Below the pieces are notes generated by a model. That model made no database searches, was not told the DNA's origin, and was given only the letters and a program-made list of their open reading frames with translations. Shown one piece after another: positions 50,286 to 59,101 of a stretch of 64,000 bases of DNA. This DNA comes from UBA4416 sp964543545 (GTDB lineage Bacteria > Bacteroidota > Bacteroidia > B-17B0 > Aurantibacillaceae): contig CAZIYT010000003.1 in assembly GCA_964543545.1 (NCBI GenBank), forward strand, positions 186,001 through 250,000, written 5' to 3'. The stretch's first letter is position 1; each line of letters starts with the position of its first letter. The translations under genes and the position numbers were made by a program.

Positions 50286-52067
50286 ATGGAATCAAATTTT
50301 AATCTAAACAGGCCGCCGGTAAGTGACGAGGAAATAAATTCGAAGAAGGATTTTGGAGAACTGGTCAATAAATTTAAAAAGCAGAGCATCGAGAAAGCCC
50401 GGAGCGACGTTAGCTTTTTAAAGAATAAAAAGGTCACGTACTCGGCCATTATTGCGGGTGTTGCCGTTGTCTGTACCGTTACCTATTTCTCCGTCTTTAA
50501 AAAAGAACCCCCTAAAGAAATTGCCAATGATAAAATAATTACTAAAAACCAACCCACTACAAACACCTCTAATACCAAGCCTTCCAACGCTTTTGTCGCA
50601 CCTCCCATCTCCAAACTCAACGTGCCTTATACATCTTATAAGGTAAAAGCCGAACACGGCGGAACGATCAGGCACAAAAGCAATTCAAAGATCATCATTC
50701 CTAAAAAAGCCTTTGTCAATAAGCAGGGCGAAGACATCGTGGGTGATGTTGAGATCCGCTACCGCGAGTTTCACGACCAGGCCGATATCATTGCCGCCGG
50801 GATCCCGATGGGATACGACAGCGCCGGTGTGAAATCGCAGCTTGAAAGTGCCGGCATGCTCGACATCCGCGGCTACCAGGACAATGAGCCGGTATTCATC
50901 AAACCGAATAAAACCATTACTGTTGAGTTTGTTTCCCAACATCCGGAAGACCGCTATAATATGTATGTGCTCGATACCCTTGCCCGAAACTGGGTATATA
51001 CGGGCCGCGACAATTCCCTGGTAAATCATCAGCCAAAACACACAGGCTCGCAACAGGAACATGATGCTGCAGTTCCCGCCAACATTGAAACTCCAAAAAC
51101 GATCGAGCTTCAGAAGCAGATAGATGCCATTCCTCCAAAAATAGAAACGGAGAGAATTGCCTATGAGAAAAAAGTAAGCCAGCTCCCGAAAGCGATCCTG
51201 CCTTCCAAACCGATGAAAGCCACTACCGGCCGGCCTCAGTTCCAGCTGGATGTAAACTACAAGGAGTTCCCCGAGCTGGAAGCCTTTAAGAATGCGGTGT
51301 TTGAAATAGGAACGGAAAACAAAAATTACACCTCAGAATTCTCCAAGATTACCTGGACCAGCGCCGAGATTGCCGAAGGCCCTCAGAAAGGCAAGAATTA
51401 CTTACTGATCCTGACACATATCAACAAAGTAGAAAAGCTGATAGTGTATCCTGCCCTTACCGGCGCCAATTACGATGCCGCCCTGAAAACCTACGAAAGC
51501 AAATTTGAAGACTATAAAGCCGGCGTCGCCAAGCGCGAAGCCAGCGAAAAAAAGCTAAGAGAAGAATTGGAAGCGAAGCAGGCAGCTTACGCCGAGGAGC
51601 AAAAGCGCCTGCTGGCGGAAATAACACAAGAGCAAATCCGCGCCCGATCAGAAGCCTCGAAGCAGGTCAACCAGCAAATCACTGGCATGAACAGCGCACA
51701 AAAAGTAATCCGCATATTCCAGGTAAGCAGCTTTGGCATCTGCAACTCCGATTGCCCACATACCTTGCCGCAAGGCGGCAGCATCAATCCGATATTCCTG
51801 GCGGACAATGGCAAGTCGTTCCTGCAACCTAATATGGTTTACCTCGTAGCGATGGATAAAAACCTGATATTCTCTTACGGCAATGGCGCTATTTCCTATA
51901 ATCCGGATGAAAGGTATTCGGTATGCGTGATTGCCCAACAGAGAGCGTATGTATGCGACAAGGAAACCTTTGAGCGATGTATAGCGAATAAACAGAACAA
52001 GCTTCCGGTAAAAGAACTGGATTCGTACGAGGATGCCAACAGCCTGAGAATGGCGCTGGGAATTTAA
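50286..52067 (+). CDS. Single-pass membrane protein, putative anti-sigma factor
   Basis: 593 residues. Short charged cytosolic N-terminus (1-50), one membrane helix (about 51-71), and a large outer part: a beta domain (GGTIRHKSNSKIIIPKKAF...GDVEIRYREFHDQADIIAAGIPMGYDS, about 130-230) that I have seen in other phylum members, then a coiled coil (about 400-475; KREASEKKLREELEAKQAAYAEEQKRLLAE) and a C-terminal domain. A typical anti-sigma domain is not recognisable; the role is inferred from position 7 nt after the ECF gene and topology. Confidence 0.65.
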   Translation: MESNFNLNRPPVSDEEINSKKDFGELVNKFKKQSIEKARSDVSFLKNKKVTYSAIIAGVAVVCTVTYFSVFKKEPPKEIANDKIITKNQPTTNTSNTKPSNAFVAPPISKLNVPYTSYKVKAEHGGTIRHKSNSKIIIPKKAFVNKQGEDIVGDVEIRYREFHDQADIIAAGIPMGYDSAGVKSQLESAGMLDIRGYQDNEPVFIKPNKTITVEFVSQHPEDRYNMYVLDTLARNWVYTGRDNSLVNHQPKHTGSQQEHDAAVPANIETPKTIELQKQIDAIPPKIETERIAYEKKVSQLPKAILPSKPMKATTGRPQFQLDVNYKEFPELEAFKNAVFEIGTENKNYTSEFSKITWTSAEIAEGPQKGKNYLLILTHINKVEKLIVYPALTGANYDAALKTYESKFEDYKAGVAKREASEKKLREELEAKQAAYAEEQKRLLAEITQEQIRARSEASKQVNQQITGMNSAQKVIRIFQVSSFGICNSDCPHTLPQGGSINPIFLADNGKSFLQPNMVYLVAMDKNLIFSYGNGAISYNPDERYSVCVIAQQRAYVCDKETFERCIANKQNKLPVKELDSYEDANSLRMALGI

Positions 52068-52096
52068 GCTCACTTAACCTAACAAAACCTACACTT

Positions 52097-52873
52097 ATGA
52101 AAACACTACTCCTGTCTGTAACGGCATTGGCTGCGCTTTGCCTGTCCTTTTCAAAAACCAAAACGCTTGTTCCTCCCGGAACGGTACAGGTGAACGACTC
52201 CTTGTTTGCCGACAAAACAGAGATCAGCAATCTTGCCTGGCTCGAATATGAGCAATCCATCAAAACACAATACGGTGCCAACTCGAAAGAACACCTGGCT
52301 ACCTTGCCGGATACGCTTGTATGGCGCGAAAAGCTCAGCTACAACGAGCCTTACGTGGAATATTATTACAGGCACCCGGCCTATAAGGACTTTCCGGTAG
52401 TTGGTGTCAGCTACGAGCAGGCGGTGGCTTATTGTCAATGGCGGACAGCAAAAGTGAAAACCTCTTTATCTCTCAAAAAAAGCTTCAAAGATCAAAATTT
52501 TGAATACAGGCTCCCCAGCAAACGAGAGTGGGAAGCTTTAGCGGAAAGCTCTTCGGCCACTATAGATAAAAACCAGGGAAAAGATAAAAAAGGAAACCTC
52601 ACCATTACCTGCGTCAACCCCAAGCCAAACGGCGATTGCCTTTATGGCAAGTACGGGGATGTGACGGCGCCTGTCGATGCACACCCGAAAAACGCGCTCG
52701 GCTTATACAACACAGCGGGCAATGTGGCGGAAATGGTGATGGAGAAAGGGATTTGCAAAGGTGGCGGATGGAAAAACGCCCTGGAAGATTGCCGTCCCGG
52801 CGTAGATGCACACTACAGCAAACCAAGCTCCTGGATTGGCTTCCGGTGTGTGTGCGTGGTAAGGAAAGGTTAA
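52097..52873 (+). CDS. FGE/SUMF1-fold secreted protein
   Basis: 258 residues with a signal peptide (about 1-17). Formylglycine-generating-enzyme sulfatase-modifying fold: FPVVGVSYEQAVAYCQWR, YRLPSKREWEALAESS, GLYNTAGNVAEMVMEKGICKGGGW, and GFRCV at the end. The two catalytic cysteines of true FGE are not evident, so it is more like the structural GldJ/GldK group. Third in the ECF operon (29 nt gap), so probably a target or part of that stress response. Confidence 0.8.
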   Translation: MKTLLLSVTALAALCLSFSKTKTLVPPGTVQVNDSLFADKTEISNLAWLEYEQSIKTQYGANSKEHLATLPDTLVWREKLSYNEPYVEYYYRHPAYKDFPVVGVSYEQAVAYCQWRTAKVKTSLSLKKSFKDQNFEYRLPSKREWEALAESSSATIDKNQGKDKKGNLTITCVNPKPNGDCLYGKYGDVTAPVDAHPKNALGLYNTAGNVAEMVMEKGICKGGGWKNALEDCRPGVDAHYSKPSSWIGFRCVCVVRKG

Positions 52874-52955
52874 AACATACCGTCACCCCGAGCTTGCAGG
52901 ATCGCCTGCCTCCTGCGAAATCCCGATAGCGATTAAGCTCTTTTTTTAGCGAAGT

Positions 52956-54074
52956 CTATTTCCCAACCAATTGCACCAGGCGGTCGATCTCTTCTTTGGT
53001 ATTAAAGGCATGAAGACAAATGCGTACCCGCTCCTGCCCTTCCTTCACCGTCGGGCTTTTGATGGCTTTCACAAATAAGCGGTTCAGGGCACAGTCGTCC
53101 TCTAAGTCCTGCACCTGCTGATTCCCCGTAACGAGCTTGCAATGAATGGCGCTGTTGCTTTTGATGACCGATGCGCCTGACAGCAGGGAATTGAAATAAT
53201 CAATGTTCGCATTTAAGGCGCCAATCCCCGAATTGGTCACCAATAAGCGGTAAGCTGCTTTGATAGCCAGGAGGCTGTGCTCGGGCATGGCCGTGGTATA
53301 AATAAACGAGCGGGAAAAATTAATCAGGAAATGTTTCAGCTCCGCACTGCCTGCAATAGCCGCGCCGTGGCAGCCCATGGCTTTGCCATAGGTATAGATC
53401 CGGGCGAAGCAATCCTTTTCTATACGCAGCTCTTCGCAGAGGCCACGCCCCTGCTTTCCGAAAATACCGATGGCGTGCGCTTCATCCACAATAAGGTAGA
53501 GCTGGTATTTTTTGCAGAGCTCGGCCATTTCCCTGAGCGGCGCAGAATCGCCGTCCATGGAATACACGCTTTCCACCACCACGTAAATATGATCGTATTT
53601 ATCCCGGTGGCGCAGGGCCAGCTCCTGCAAGGCTTCCAGGTCGTTGTGCCTGAACTTATAGTTGGTCGCATAGCTCAGGCGGATGCCATCGATGAGGGAA
53701 GCATGAATAAGCTCATCGCTGAGGATGAGATCGTTCTTCTGAGGAACGGAAGACAAAAGCCCGAGGTTGGCATCATAGCCCGAATTGTACAGCAAGGCTG
53801 CCGGCGCATGGTGGAACAGGGCAACTTCTCTTTCCAGCTCTTCATACAAAGCAGAATTCCCGCTGATGAGGCGGGAACCTGTAGAGCCAATCCGTAAAGA
53901 CGGTTCTAATGTTTTGAGCTGTTCTGCCAACAAGCCTTTGCTTGAAAAGCCAAGGTAGTCGTTACTGGAAAAATCAACGGCAGGAAAGCTCTGCTTCAGG
54001 TCACGCAAAAAGCCTTTCTCCCTTCTTTGCGCCATAAGCGCAGCAAGGTTCTTCGGAAATGCCTGACCCGGCAT
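52956..54074 (-). CDS. bioF: 8-amino-7-oxononanoate synthase type aminotransferase
   Basis: 372 residues, alpha-oxoamine synthase family of PLP enzymes. SSNDYLGF, GSTGSRLISGN, DEAH (197-200) and the PLP lysine Lys231 in TYGKAMGCHGA. BioF joins pimeloyl-ACP/CoA and alanine in biotin synthesis. Close paralogues (Kbl, SPT) exist, but cotranscription with bioB supports BioF. Shorter N-terminus than E. coli BioF. 1-nt overlap with the WG gene (TAATG). Confidence 0.88.
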   Translation of the reverse strand: MPGQAFPKNLAALMAQRREKGFLRDLKQSFPAVDFSSNDYLGFSSKGLLAEQLKTLEPSLRIGSTGSRLISGNSALYEELEREVALFHHAPAALLYNSGYDANLGLLSSVPQKNDLILSDELIHASLIDGIRLSYATNYKFRHNDLEALQELALRHRDKYDHIYVVVESVYSMDGDSAPLREMAELCKKYQLYLIVDEAHAIGIFGKQGRGLCEELRIEKDCFARIYTYGKAMGCHGAAIAGSAELKHFLINFSRSFIYTTAMPEHSLLAIKAAYRLLVTNSGIGALNANIDYFNSLLSGASVIKSNSAIHCKLVTGNQQVQDLEDDCALNRLFVKAIKSPTVKEGQERVRICLHAFNTKEEIDRLVQLVGK

Positions 54075-54550
54075 TAGCTGTTAGGTTTGATGAGTACTTC
54101 GGTTTTATCAGGATTGATGGCCTTGATGATGCCATTCCCTTCTACCACCAGCTTCTCATATTTCATGTCTACCACCACTTTTCCGGTTCTGTCGATCACG
54201 CCGCAGAGGTTATTTTTTTTCACTACCGCATGATTGCCTTTGAAATGGCTGATGTAATCGTACTTATTTTCCACGATCACTTTACCGGTATTATCGATAA
54301 CTCCTACAAGCGCTTTCTTACGGGTGAAAGCCAGGCCATCCTTTCCAAAGCCGGAAATATGATCGTACTCGGGCTTGATGATTTCTTTTCCGTCTTTATT
54401 GATCACGCCTACCTGTCCTTTTTGAGTAACAGTGGCAAAACCCATTCGGTCGAACTTTCCGATCTTATCGTATTTGGCGGAGATCTCCGTTGACTGTGCA
54501 AAAGCCGTTGTGAAGGCAAAGAGCAAACAGAAGGCAAAAAAATGTTTCAT
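54074..54550 (-). CDS. Secreted WG-repeat protein
   Basis: 158 residues with signal peptide (about 1-18). Four WG-like repeats of about 30 residues: GQVGVINKDGKEIIKPEYDHI, ALVGVIDNTGKVIVENKYDYI, NLCGVIDRTGKVVVDMKYEKL. WG repeats form beta propeller-like or solenoid folds; function unknown. Between bioB (66 nt) and bioF (1-nt overlap) on the same strand, so it is probably part of the biotin operon. Confidence 0.85.
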   Translation of the reverse strand: MKHFFAFCLLFAFTTAFAQSTEISAKYDKIGKFDRMGFATVTQKGQVGVINKDGKEIIKPEYDHISGFGKDGLAFTRKKALVGVIDNTGKVIVENKYDYISHFKGNHAVVKKNNLCGVIDRTGKVVVDMKYEKLVVEGNGIIKAINPDKTEVLIKPNS

Positions 54551-54616
54551 AATCGTTGGGTTTAAATGTGTCAGACAAAATTAAATCACAAAGATGTACA
54601 GCGGTGTTAAATAGTA

Positions 54617-55594
54617 CTAAACCAGCTCTTCCTTCGGTTTATCGGCAAAGGCTTTCTTCGGTGATAAGCCTAAGATGTCAAACATCTCCATATCCTGGTT
54701 GTACAGCGGGTTTGGCGTGGTCAGCAATTTCTCACCGGCAAAGATGGAGTTAGCTCCGGCCATAAAACACAGGGCCTGTCCTTCCATGCTCATACTCAAA
54801 CGGCCTGCCGATAAGCGCACCGCCGTTTTTGGCAACACGATCCGTGTGGTGGCAATCATACGCACCATATCCCAGATCGGAACAGGAGGCTGATCTTCCA
54901 TCGGTGTTCCTTCCACCGCCACCAGGGCATTGATTGGTACCGACTCGGGCTGAGGACGCAGGATACTCAGGGTATGCAGCATGCCCACGCGGTCCTCTGT
55001 TTTTTCTCCCATCCCGATGATGCCACCGGAGCATACCGTCAATCCTGCTTTGCGCACATTGTTGATGGTATTTAAGCGGTCGTCGTAGTTACGGGTAGAA
55101 ATGATATTGTTGTAATTTTCTTCGCTTGTATCAATGTTGTGGTTGTAGGCATACAAGCCTGCATCCGCCAGCTTGCGGGCCTGGTCTTCGGTTACCATAC
55201 CCAGCGTGGCACATACTTCCATGCCTTTGCTGTTGATGGTTTTCACCATGTCGAGTACGGTATCGAAATCGCGGTTGTCGCGCACTTCGCGCCAGGCAGC
55301 GCCCAGGCACATGCGGCTGGCACCACCGGCTTTGGCATTATCTGCTGCTGCCGTTACTTCAGGAACACTCATGAGCTTATGCACTTTTACTTCGGTGTGG
55401 TAACGTGCCGCCTGTGGGCAGTACGCACAATCCTCAGGGCATCCGCCGGTTTTGATCGATAAGAGTGAACTCACCTGCACCTCACCTATTTTATGGTGCT
55501 GCTTATGCACCTCTGCCGCACGGTATATTAATTCCATTAGGGGAGTGTTATACACATCCAGAATCTCCTGCTTTGTCCAATCTTTAATAGCCAT
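54617..55594 (-). CDS. bioB: Biotin synthase
   Basis: 325 residues from ATG 55594 (an ATG at 55666 adds 24 residues that do not fit the family and overlaps the promoter). Radical SAM enzyme that inserts sulfur in dethiobiotin. Cluster cysteines Cys52, Cys56 and Cys59 in GGCPEDCAYCPQ; YNHNIDTSEENYNNI and GGIIGMGEKTEDRVG are BioB signatures. Full consensus promoter upstream. No bioA or bioD in the window. Confidence 0.96.
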   Translation of the reverse strand: MAIKDWTKQEILDVYNTPLMELIYRAAEVHKQHHKIGEVQVSSLLSIKTGGCPEDCAYCPQAARYHTEVKVHKLMSVPEVTAAADNAKAGGASRMCLGAAWREVRDNRDFDTVLDMVKTINSKGMEVCATLGMVTEDQARKLADAGLYAYNHNIDTSEENYNNIISTRNYDDRLNTINNVRKAGLTVCSGGIIGMGEKTEDRVGMLHTLSILRPQPESVPINALVAVEGTPMEDQPPVPIWDMVRMIATTRIVLPKTAVRLSAGRLSMSMEGQALCFMAGANSIFAGEKLLTTPNPLYNQDMEMFDILGLSPKKAFADKPKEELV

Positions 55595-55636
55595 ATAGTA
55601 GTTTATCGTTCGTATGATAGTTTTTTGTAGTTCTAA

Positions 55637-55667
55637 CAAATTTAATATAATTGATACATTCTGCAAA
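55637..55667 (-). promoter_or_regulatory. bioB promoter
   Basis: On the minus strand: TTTG (55667-55664), 19 nt, TAAATTTG (55644-55637): a complete consensus, 42 nt before the ATG. Confidence 0.8.
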
Positions 55668-55749
55668 ACCTTAATTTTAAAGGGAAAGCTGTTAGTAATT
55701 TCAGCGCTGAGAGCCGTATCTTTTTGATTTAAAACGCGTTATTTGTTAC

Positions 55750-56043
55750 ATGGTAAAAAAGCTTGGTTTTGTTTTATTAATGGTGTTCTTCTGTTCGCTT
55801 CCTGCGAAGGCTCAATTCAAGGAAAGCAAGGAACGGCAGAAGATGTGGCACAAATCCAAAAAGCGCCGCAAAAACCGTGAAGCCTTTAATCCCTACCTCG
55901 AAAAGAAAGAAAAGGAAAGCCAGAAGCTTGGAAAACAAAATGCGCGCGACCTGAAGAAGCAGGAAAAAGAAGCCAGGAAACAGAAAAAGCGCAGCATGAA
56001 AAAATTAGGCTACAAGCCTACCAAAGTGAAACGCCCGAAATAA
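55750..56043 (+). CDS. Small secreted very basic protein
   Basis: 97 residues: signal peptide (MVKKLGFVLLMVFFCSLPAKAQ) and then almost only Lys, Arg, Glu and Gln (KERQKMWHKSKKRRKNRE, KKQEKEARKQKKRSMKKLGYKP). A long charged helix is likely. No family recognised; highly charged small proteins of this type exist in the phylum. Isolated gene; TATCTTTT near 55718 is a weak -7. Confidence 0.65.
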   Translation: MVKKLGFVLLMVFFCSLPAKAQFKESKERQKMWHKSKKRRKNREAFNPYLEKKEKESQKLGKQNARDLKKQEKEARKQKKRSMKKLGYKPTKVKRPK

Positions 56044-56205
56044 GATTTCTTCTATTTTCAATGTCGAGCCACCACTCGTTGACTTCGGGAGCCTCAGTCA
56101 ACGGCAGCATGCCAGTTCGTGCACAGTCGGGAATCGTTCTCATATAGCTGTTGATATTGTTCCCGGCTGCGCCCGAACGGACAGAACCTTTTACTTAAAA
56201 AAAGT

Positions 56206-57321
56206 TTAGCCCTTATCTTTCCTCGCAAACCAGATAATCGTTCCGATCACAATCAGGATCGAAATCACGAGTAAAGCGATCTTCGCGGCAGAGTAAGGCC
56301 TTTCGCCCTGCACCTCACCGGTTCGCGCATTGATGAGGAAGCGGTACACTTTATCCTTATACTTATAAGAGCTGAGCCACACAGGCAGTAAAATATGCTT
56401 GAAGGTAATGTCGTTGTACTCCGAATGAATGCTCGTTACCTGCTGCACATCGCCGCCAATGTCGCGCTCCACGGTAGAGCGGATCACAGGCTGAATGCGC
56501 TGCTTGGCTTTTTCGAAGCCTGTTTTCAGATCCACCTGGTAGCTTTCGGTGATAAAGCCGCTCAGGTAGCGGTCGTTGTAAGTCACTAATTCCGGCAAGT
56601 CCCAGGGCTCAAGCTCGTTGGCAAGATTCTCGGGTAAGGACGTGGAAGAAACAATCAGCACATCATCGAACTCATTATGCACTGTGCCGCTTGCAGGCCA
56701 CCAGCGTGTGCGTTGCACCTGGCGCGTTTGCGTGCGCCCTTCGCTGTCGGTATAACTCTCGCTTACGTAATAATATTCGCCGCGCATACCGGTGTAATCG
56801 CTCACCGTATTGGTATCATAAGTCCAGTAAGGCATATACAGGCCATTCAGCTTCTCAGCCGATTGCTGGGCATATACTTTCAATTTATTTGGTGCAAACC
56901 ATAAGCTTCCGGCCCAGCCAACGAATTTCTGCGTGGCATCCTTACGGTCGACTTTAAAAGGCAAAACGTAGGATGGCTTAATGATGGAAGACGTAGAGGC
57001 ATTCGTGACCACCAGGGGTGTATCGCAATACGGGCAGGTGCTCGACGTCACGTTGGGCTGCAGGGTTGTGGAAGCGGCGCAGTTGGTACATTTTACCGTC
57101 ACGATTTCCTGCTTGTCCTCAAGGTGGGCTTTTTCGTTGAGGAAGCTTTCGAAATCATTTTCAATGATCTCCGTTTCCTCCTGCTCGATCTCGTTCTTCG
57201 CACCGCAGTATTCGCAGTTCAGGTAAGGAGTTCCGGGAAGGTATTTCAAATTGGCACCGCAATCCTTACACTTAATAAAATTGCCGGTTTCAGCCGTTTG
57301 CTCGTTAAAATCGTTCGACAT
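56206..57321 (-). CDS. Zinc-ribbon membrane protein
   Basis: 371 residues. Two treble-clef zinc ribbons: CKDCGANL...NCEYCGAKN (18-43) and CTNCAAS...CPYCDTPL (about 77-103). A beta-rich middle (LNGLYMPYWTYDTNTVSDYTGMRGEYYYV) and one C-terminal membrane helix (about 347-366). Similar proteins carry names such as TFIIB-type zinc ribbon protein or even PriA-like, without proof. Cytosolic N-terminus anchored to membrane at the end; function unknown. Confidence 0.75.
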   Translation of the reverse strand: MSNDFNEQTAETGNFIKCKDCGANLKYLPGTPYLNCEYCGAKNEIEQEETEIIENDFESFLNEKAHLEDKQEIVTVKCTNCAASTTLQPNVTSSTCPYCDTPLVVTNASTSSIIKPSYVLPFKVDRKDATQKFVGWAGSLWFAPNKLKVYAQQSAEKLNGLYMPYWTYDTNTVSDYTGMRGEYYYVSESYTDSEGRTQTRQVQRTRWWPASGTVHNEFDDVLIVSSTSLPENLANELEPWDLPELVTYNDRYLSGFITESYQVDLKTGFEKAKQRIQPVIRSTVERDIGGDVQQVTSIHSEYNDITFKHILLPVWLSSYKYKDKVYRFLINARTGEVQGERPYSAAKIALLVISILIVIGTIIWFARKDKG

Positions 57322-57447
57322 AAAAGTTCTGTAAATTGTTAAACTAATATAAACATTTTTTTATATCCGCATTATGATATAATTTTCAATAGTGCATTCG
57401 TTCGTTTTTTTTATTTGGGTCACGACGTGTCGTGAGGCTGTTTCGGG

Positions 57448-57517
57448 CTTCGCTTCGCTACGGTTTTTTCGGCCAAAAGGGCCGAAAAGAACTAAACCCT
57501 GCACATCCCTGGCGCAA
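57448..57517 (+). repeat. Hairpin element, copy B
   Basis: CTTCGCTACGGTT, 9-bp perfect stem TTTTCGGCC (57466-57474) / GGCCGAAAA (57480-57488), then GAACTAAACCCTGCACATCC and CTGGCGCAA. Same flanks as copies A and C with a different, still paired stem. The rest of the gap 57322-57588 shows a further inverted repeat CACGACGTGTCGTG (57421-57434) upstream of it. Confidence 0.75.
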
Positions 57518-57588
57518 ATCGCATGCATCAAAACGTATAAAATTCGTCACATATTTCAAACTGATACATTACCTTACTCCATTATCCT

Positions 57589-58590
57589 ATGAAATCCTTT
57601 TACCTGATTGCATTCCTGTTAAGTTTCGGCCTGTTGTATTCACAGGGCACAAACAGCATTCCTTCCGGCTATTCGGGATGCGACTGGAGTAAAATGACCT
57701 TGAATAAAAATTTCCGGGCCACTAAAGAAGACACCTGCATCTTTGTGGTATCCACCCGCCACTATAACGATACGCTGAAGGAATTTGTGGATTACGATTA
57801 TGACGCCACAGGAACCTTAACCTATTTCGCCGTTTATTTCCGGGGCAACCAATGGACTGCTGTTCCCTACTCCAACCTCGAAGCCTTGCTGGATCTTAAA
57901 GCAAGCTTCAAAAATTTTGTGATCTTCACCGAAGGCCTCGGAAAAACCTTCACCTCCGGCATCGACCGCGCCACAAGGCTTGAGCGCATTTACGACATCG
58001 ACGAATTATTTTTCGACTGGCCCACGCAACGGCCTTATATGAAATCGGGAAAAAATTTCAGGACGACGTACAGGGTTTCCCGTGAGGTAGCGAAGCCTTA
58101 TGCCCGTTTTCTCGAAGAGTTCCAAAGCTACAAAGAAGCGCACCGGTCAAAATTTAAGATCACGACACTGATGTTCCACAGCATGGGAAACCTGGTGCTG
58201 ATGTACGATCTCAAGAATGATCTTTTTAAAAACATCAAGCCCGGCCTGGTGGATAACGTGATCCTGAATGCCGCCTGTGTACCTCAGCGGAAGCATGCCA
58301 AATGGCTCAGCAAGCTCAGCTTTTCAAAACAGATTTTCGTTACGATCAATAAGCGCGACCGCAACCTGAATGGCGCCAGGCTCGCCCTCTTCTGTCATAT
58401 CCTGGGAGAAAAAGTAAAGAAGCCGCTGGTTCCCGGTATACATTATGTGAGCTTTTCAAAGGTGTTGGAGCGGGAGCATAATTATTACCTCATCAGGCCA
58501 CTGCTGCAACAAAAGCCTTACCTGAAAAAATTCTATGCTGATATTTTCGCCGGAGACATGCCGGTGCTGGAGTATCCTAAGGAGAAATAA
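57589..58590 (+). CDS. Secreted alpha/beta hydrolase, DUF900-like
   Basis: 333 residues with signal peptide (about 1-19). Alpha/beta hydrolase pattern: strand IFVVSTRHYN, ... TTLMFHSMGNLVLMYDL with nucleophile Ser in HSMGN, then VDNVILNAACVP and a His near GIHYVSF. This matches the DUF900/esterase-like group. Catalytic acid not assigned. Stands alone. Confidence 0.75.
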   Translation: MKSFYLIAFLLSFGLLYSQGTNSIPSGYSGCDWSKMTLNKNFRATKEDTCIFVVSTRHYNDTLKEFVDYDYDATGTLTYFAVYFRGNQWTAVPYSNLEALLDLKASFKNFVIFTEGLGKTFTSGIDRATRLERIYDIDELFFDWPTQRPYMKSGKNFRTTYRVSREVAKPYARFLEEFQSYKEAHRSKFKITTLMFHSMGNLVLMYDLKNDLFKNIKPGLVDNVILNAACVPQRKHAKWLSKLSFSKQIFVTINKRDRNLNGARLALFCHILGEKVKKPLVPGIHYVSFSKVLEREHNYYLIRPLLQQKPYLKKFYADIFAGDMPVLEYPKEK

Positions 58591-58801
58591 AATCGTTAGA
58601 AACGTCCCGATACGATCCCGCAGGAAAAATGCGGAATCAACCGACATGACATCAAGGGGTGGCTGAGCGTAGCCGAAGCCAGCAGTAGGGTGCATGGTCT
58701 TCACCGGAGGCTTCGACTACGCTCAGCCGCCGCTAAGACATCTTCAAGAACCTCGGCCAGCACTATAATACCTTCGAGTCACACCTCAGCGTACAAAAAC
58801 G
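58591..58801. repeat. Dispersed inverted repeat, CTTCG...CTCAG family
   Basis: Arms GGCTGAGCGTAGCCGAAGCC (58661-58680) and inverted GGCTTCGACTACGCTCAGCC (58709-58728) about 30 nt apart, able to form a stem of about 20 bp. No gene here. Confidence 0.65.
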
Positions 58802-58829
58802 AAAGCCGCTGAAAATCAGCGGCTTTTTG
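58802..58829 (+). terminator. Rho-independent terminator
   Basis: 11-bp perfect stem (58802-58812 with 58816-58826), 3-nt loop, T run. It lies 212 nt after the hydrolase stop, with the repeat between. Downstream 58830-59060 is AT-rich and holds no gene. Confidence 0.8.
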
Positions 58830-59063
58830 TTAGATAAAATATTCTTATTTTTATACTTATCGAACTTAATGATCCCGATTTCCTCTACATTCCACCAGAG
58901 AGGGTGTTTCGTACAAATTCATTACCTAAGTATTTATGGAATTGCCAAACACCGGGCAATCCGTAACATTGTATCAATCTACCATTAGCCGTAGTCTAAA
59001 AAGCATTTTACTATTCTGATTATCAATATTTTAAATTAAATTACAAAATATTCGTAGGAAAAC

Positions 59064-59085
59064 TTAACATCGTTAATTAACTTTG
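59064..59085 (+). promoter_or_regulatory. tetR promoter with TetR operator
   Basis: Operator TTAACATCGTTAA (59064-59076, TTAAC-n3-GTTAA) lies directly before a perfect -7 TAACTTTG (59078-59085), 16 nt before the tetR ATG. The same 19-bp AACTTAACAyCGTTAATTA recurs at 59741-59759 before tolC. Confidence 0.75.
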
Positions 59086-59101
59086 TGCTCAAGATATAAT
59101 C

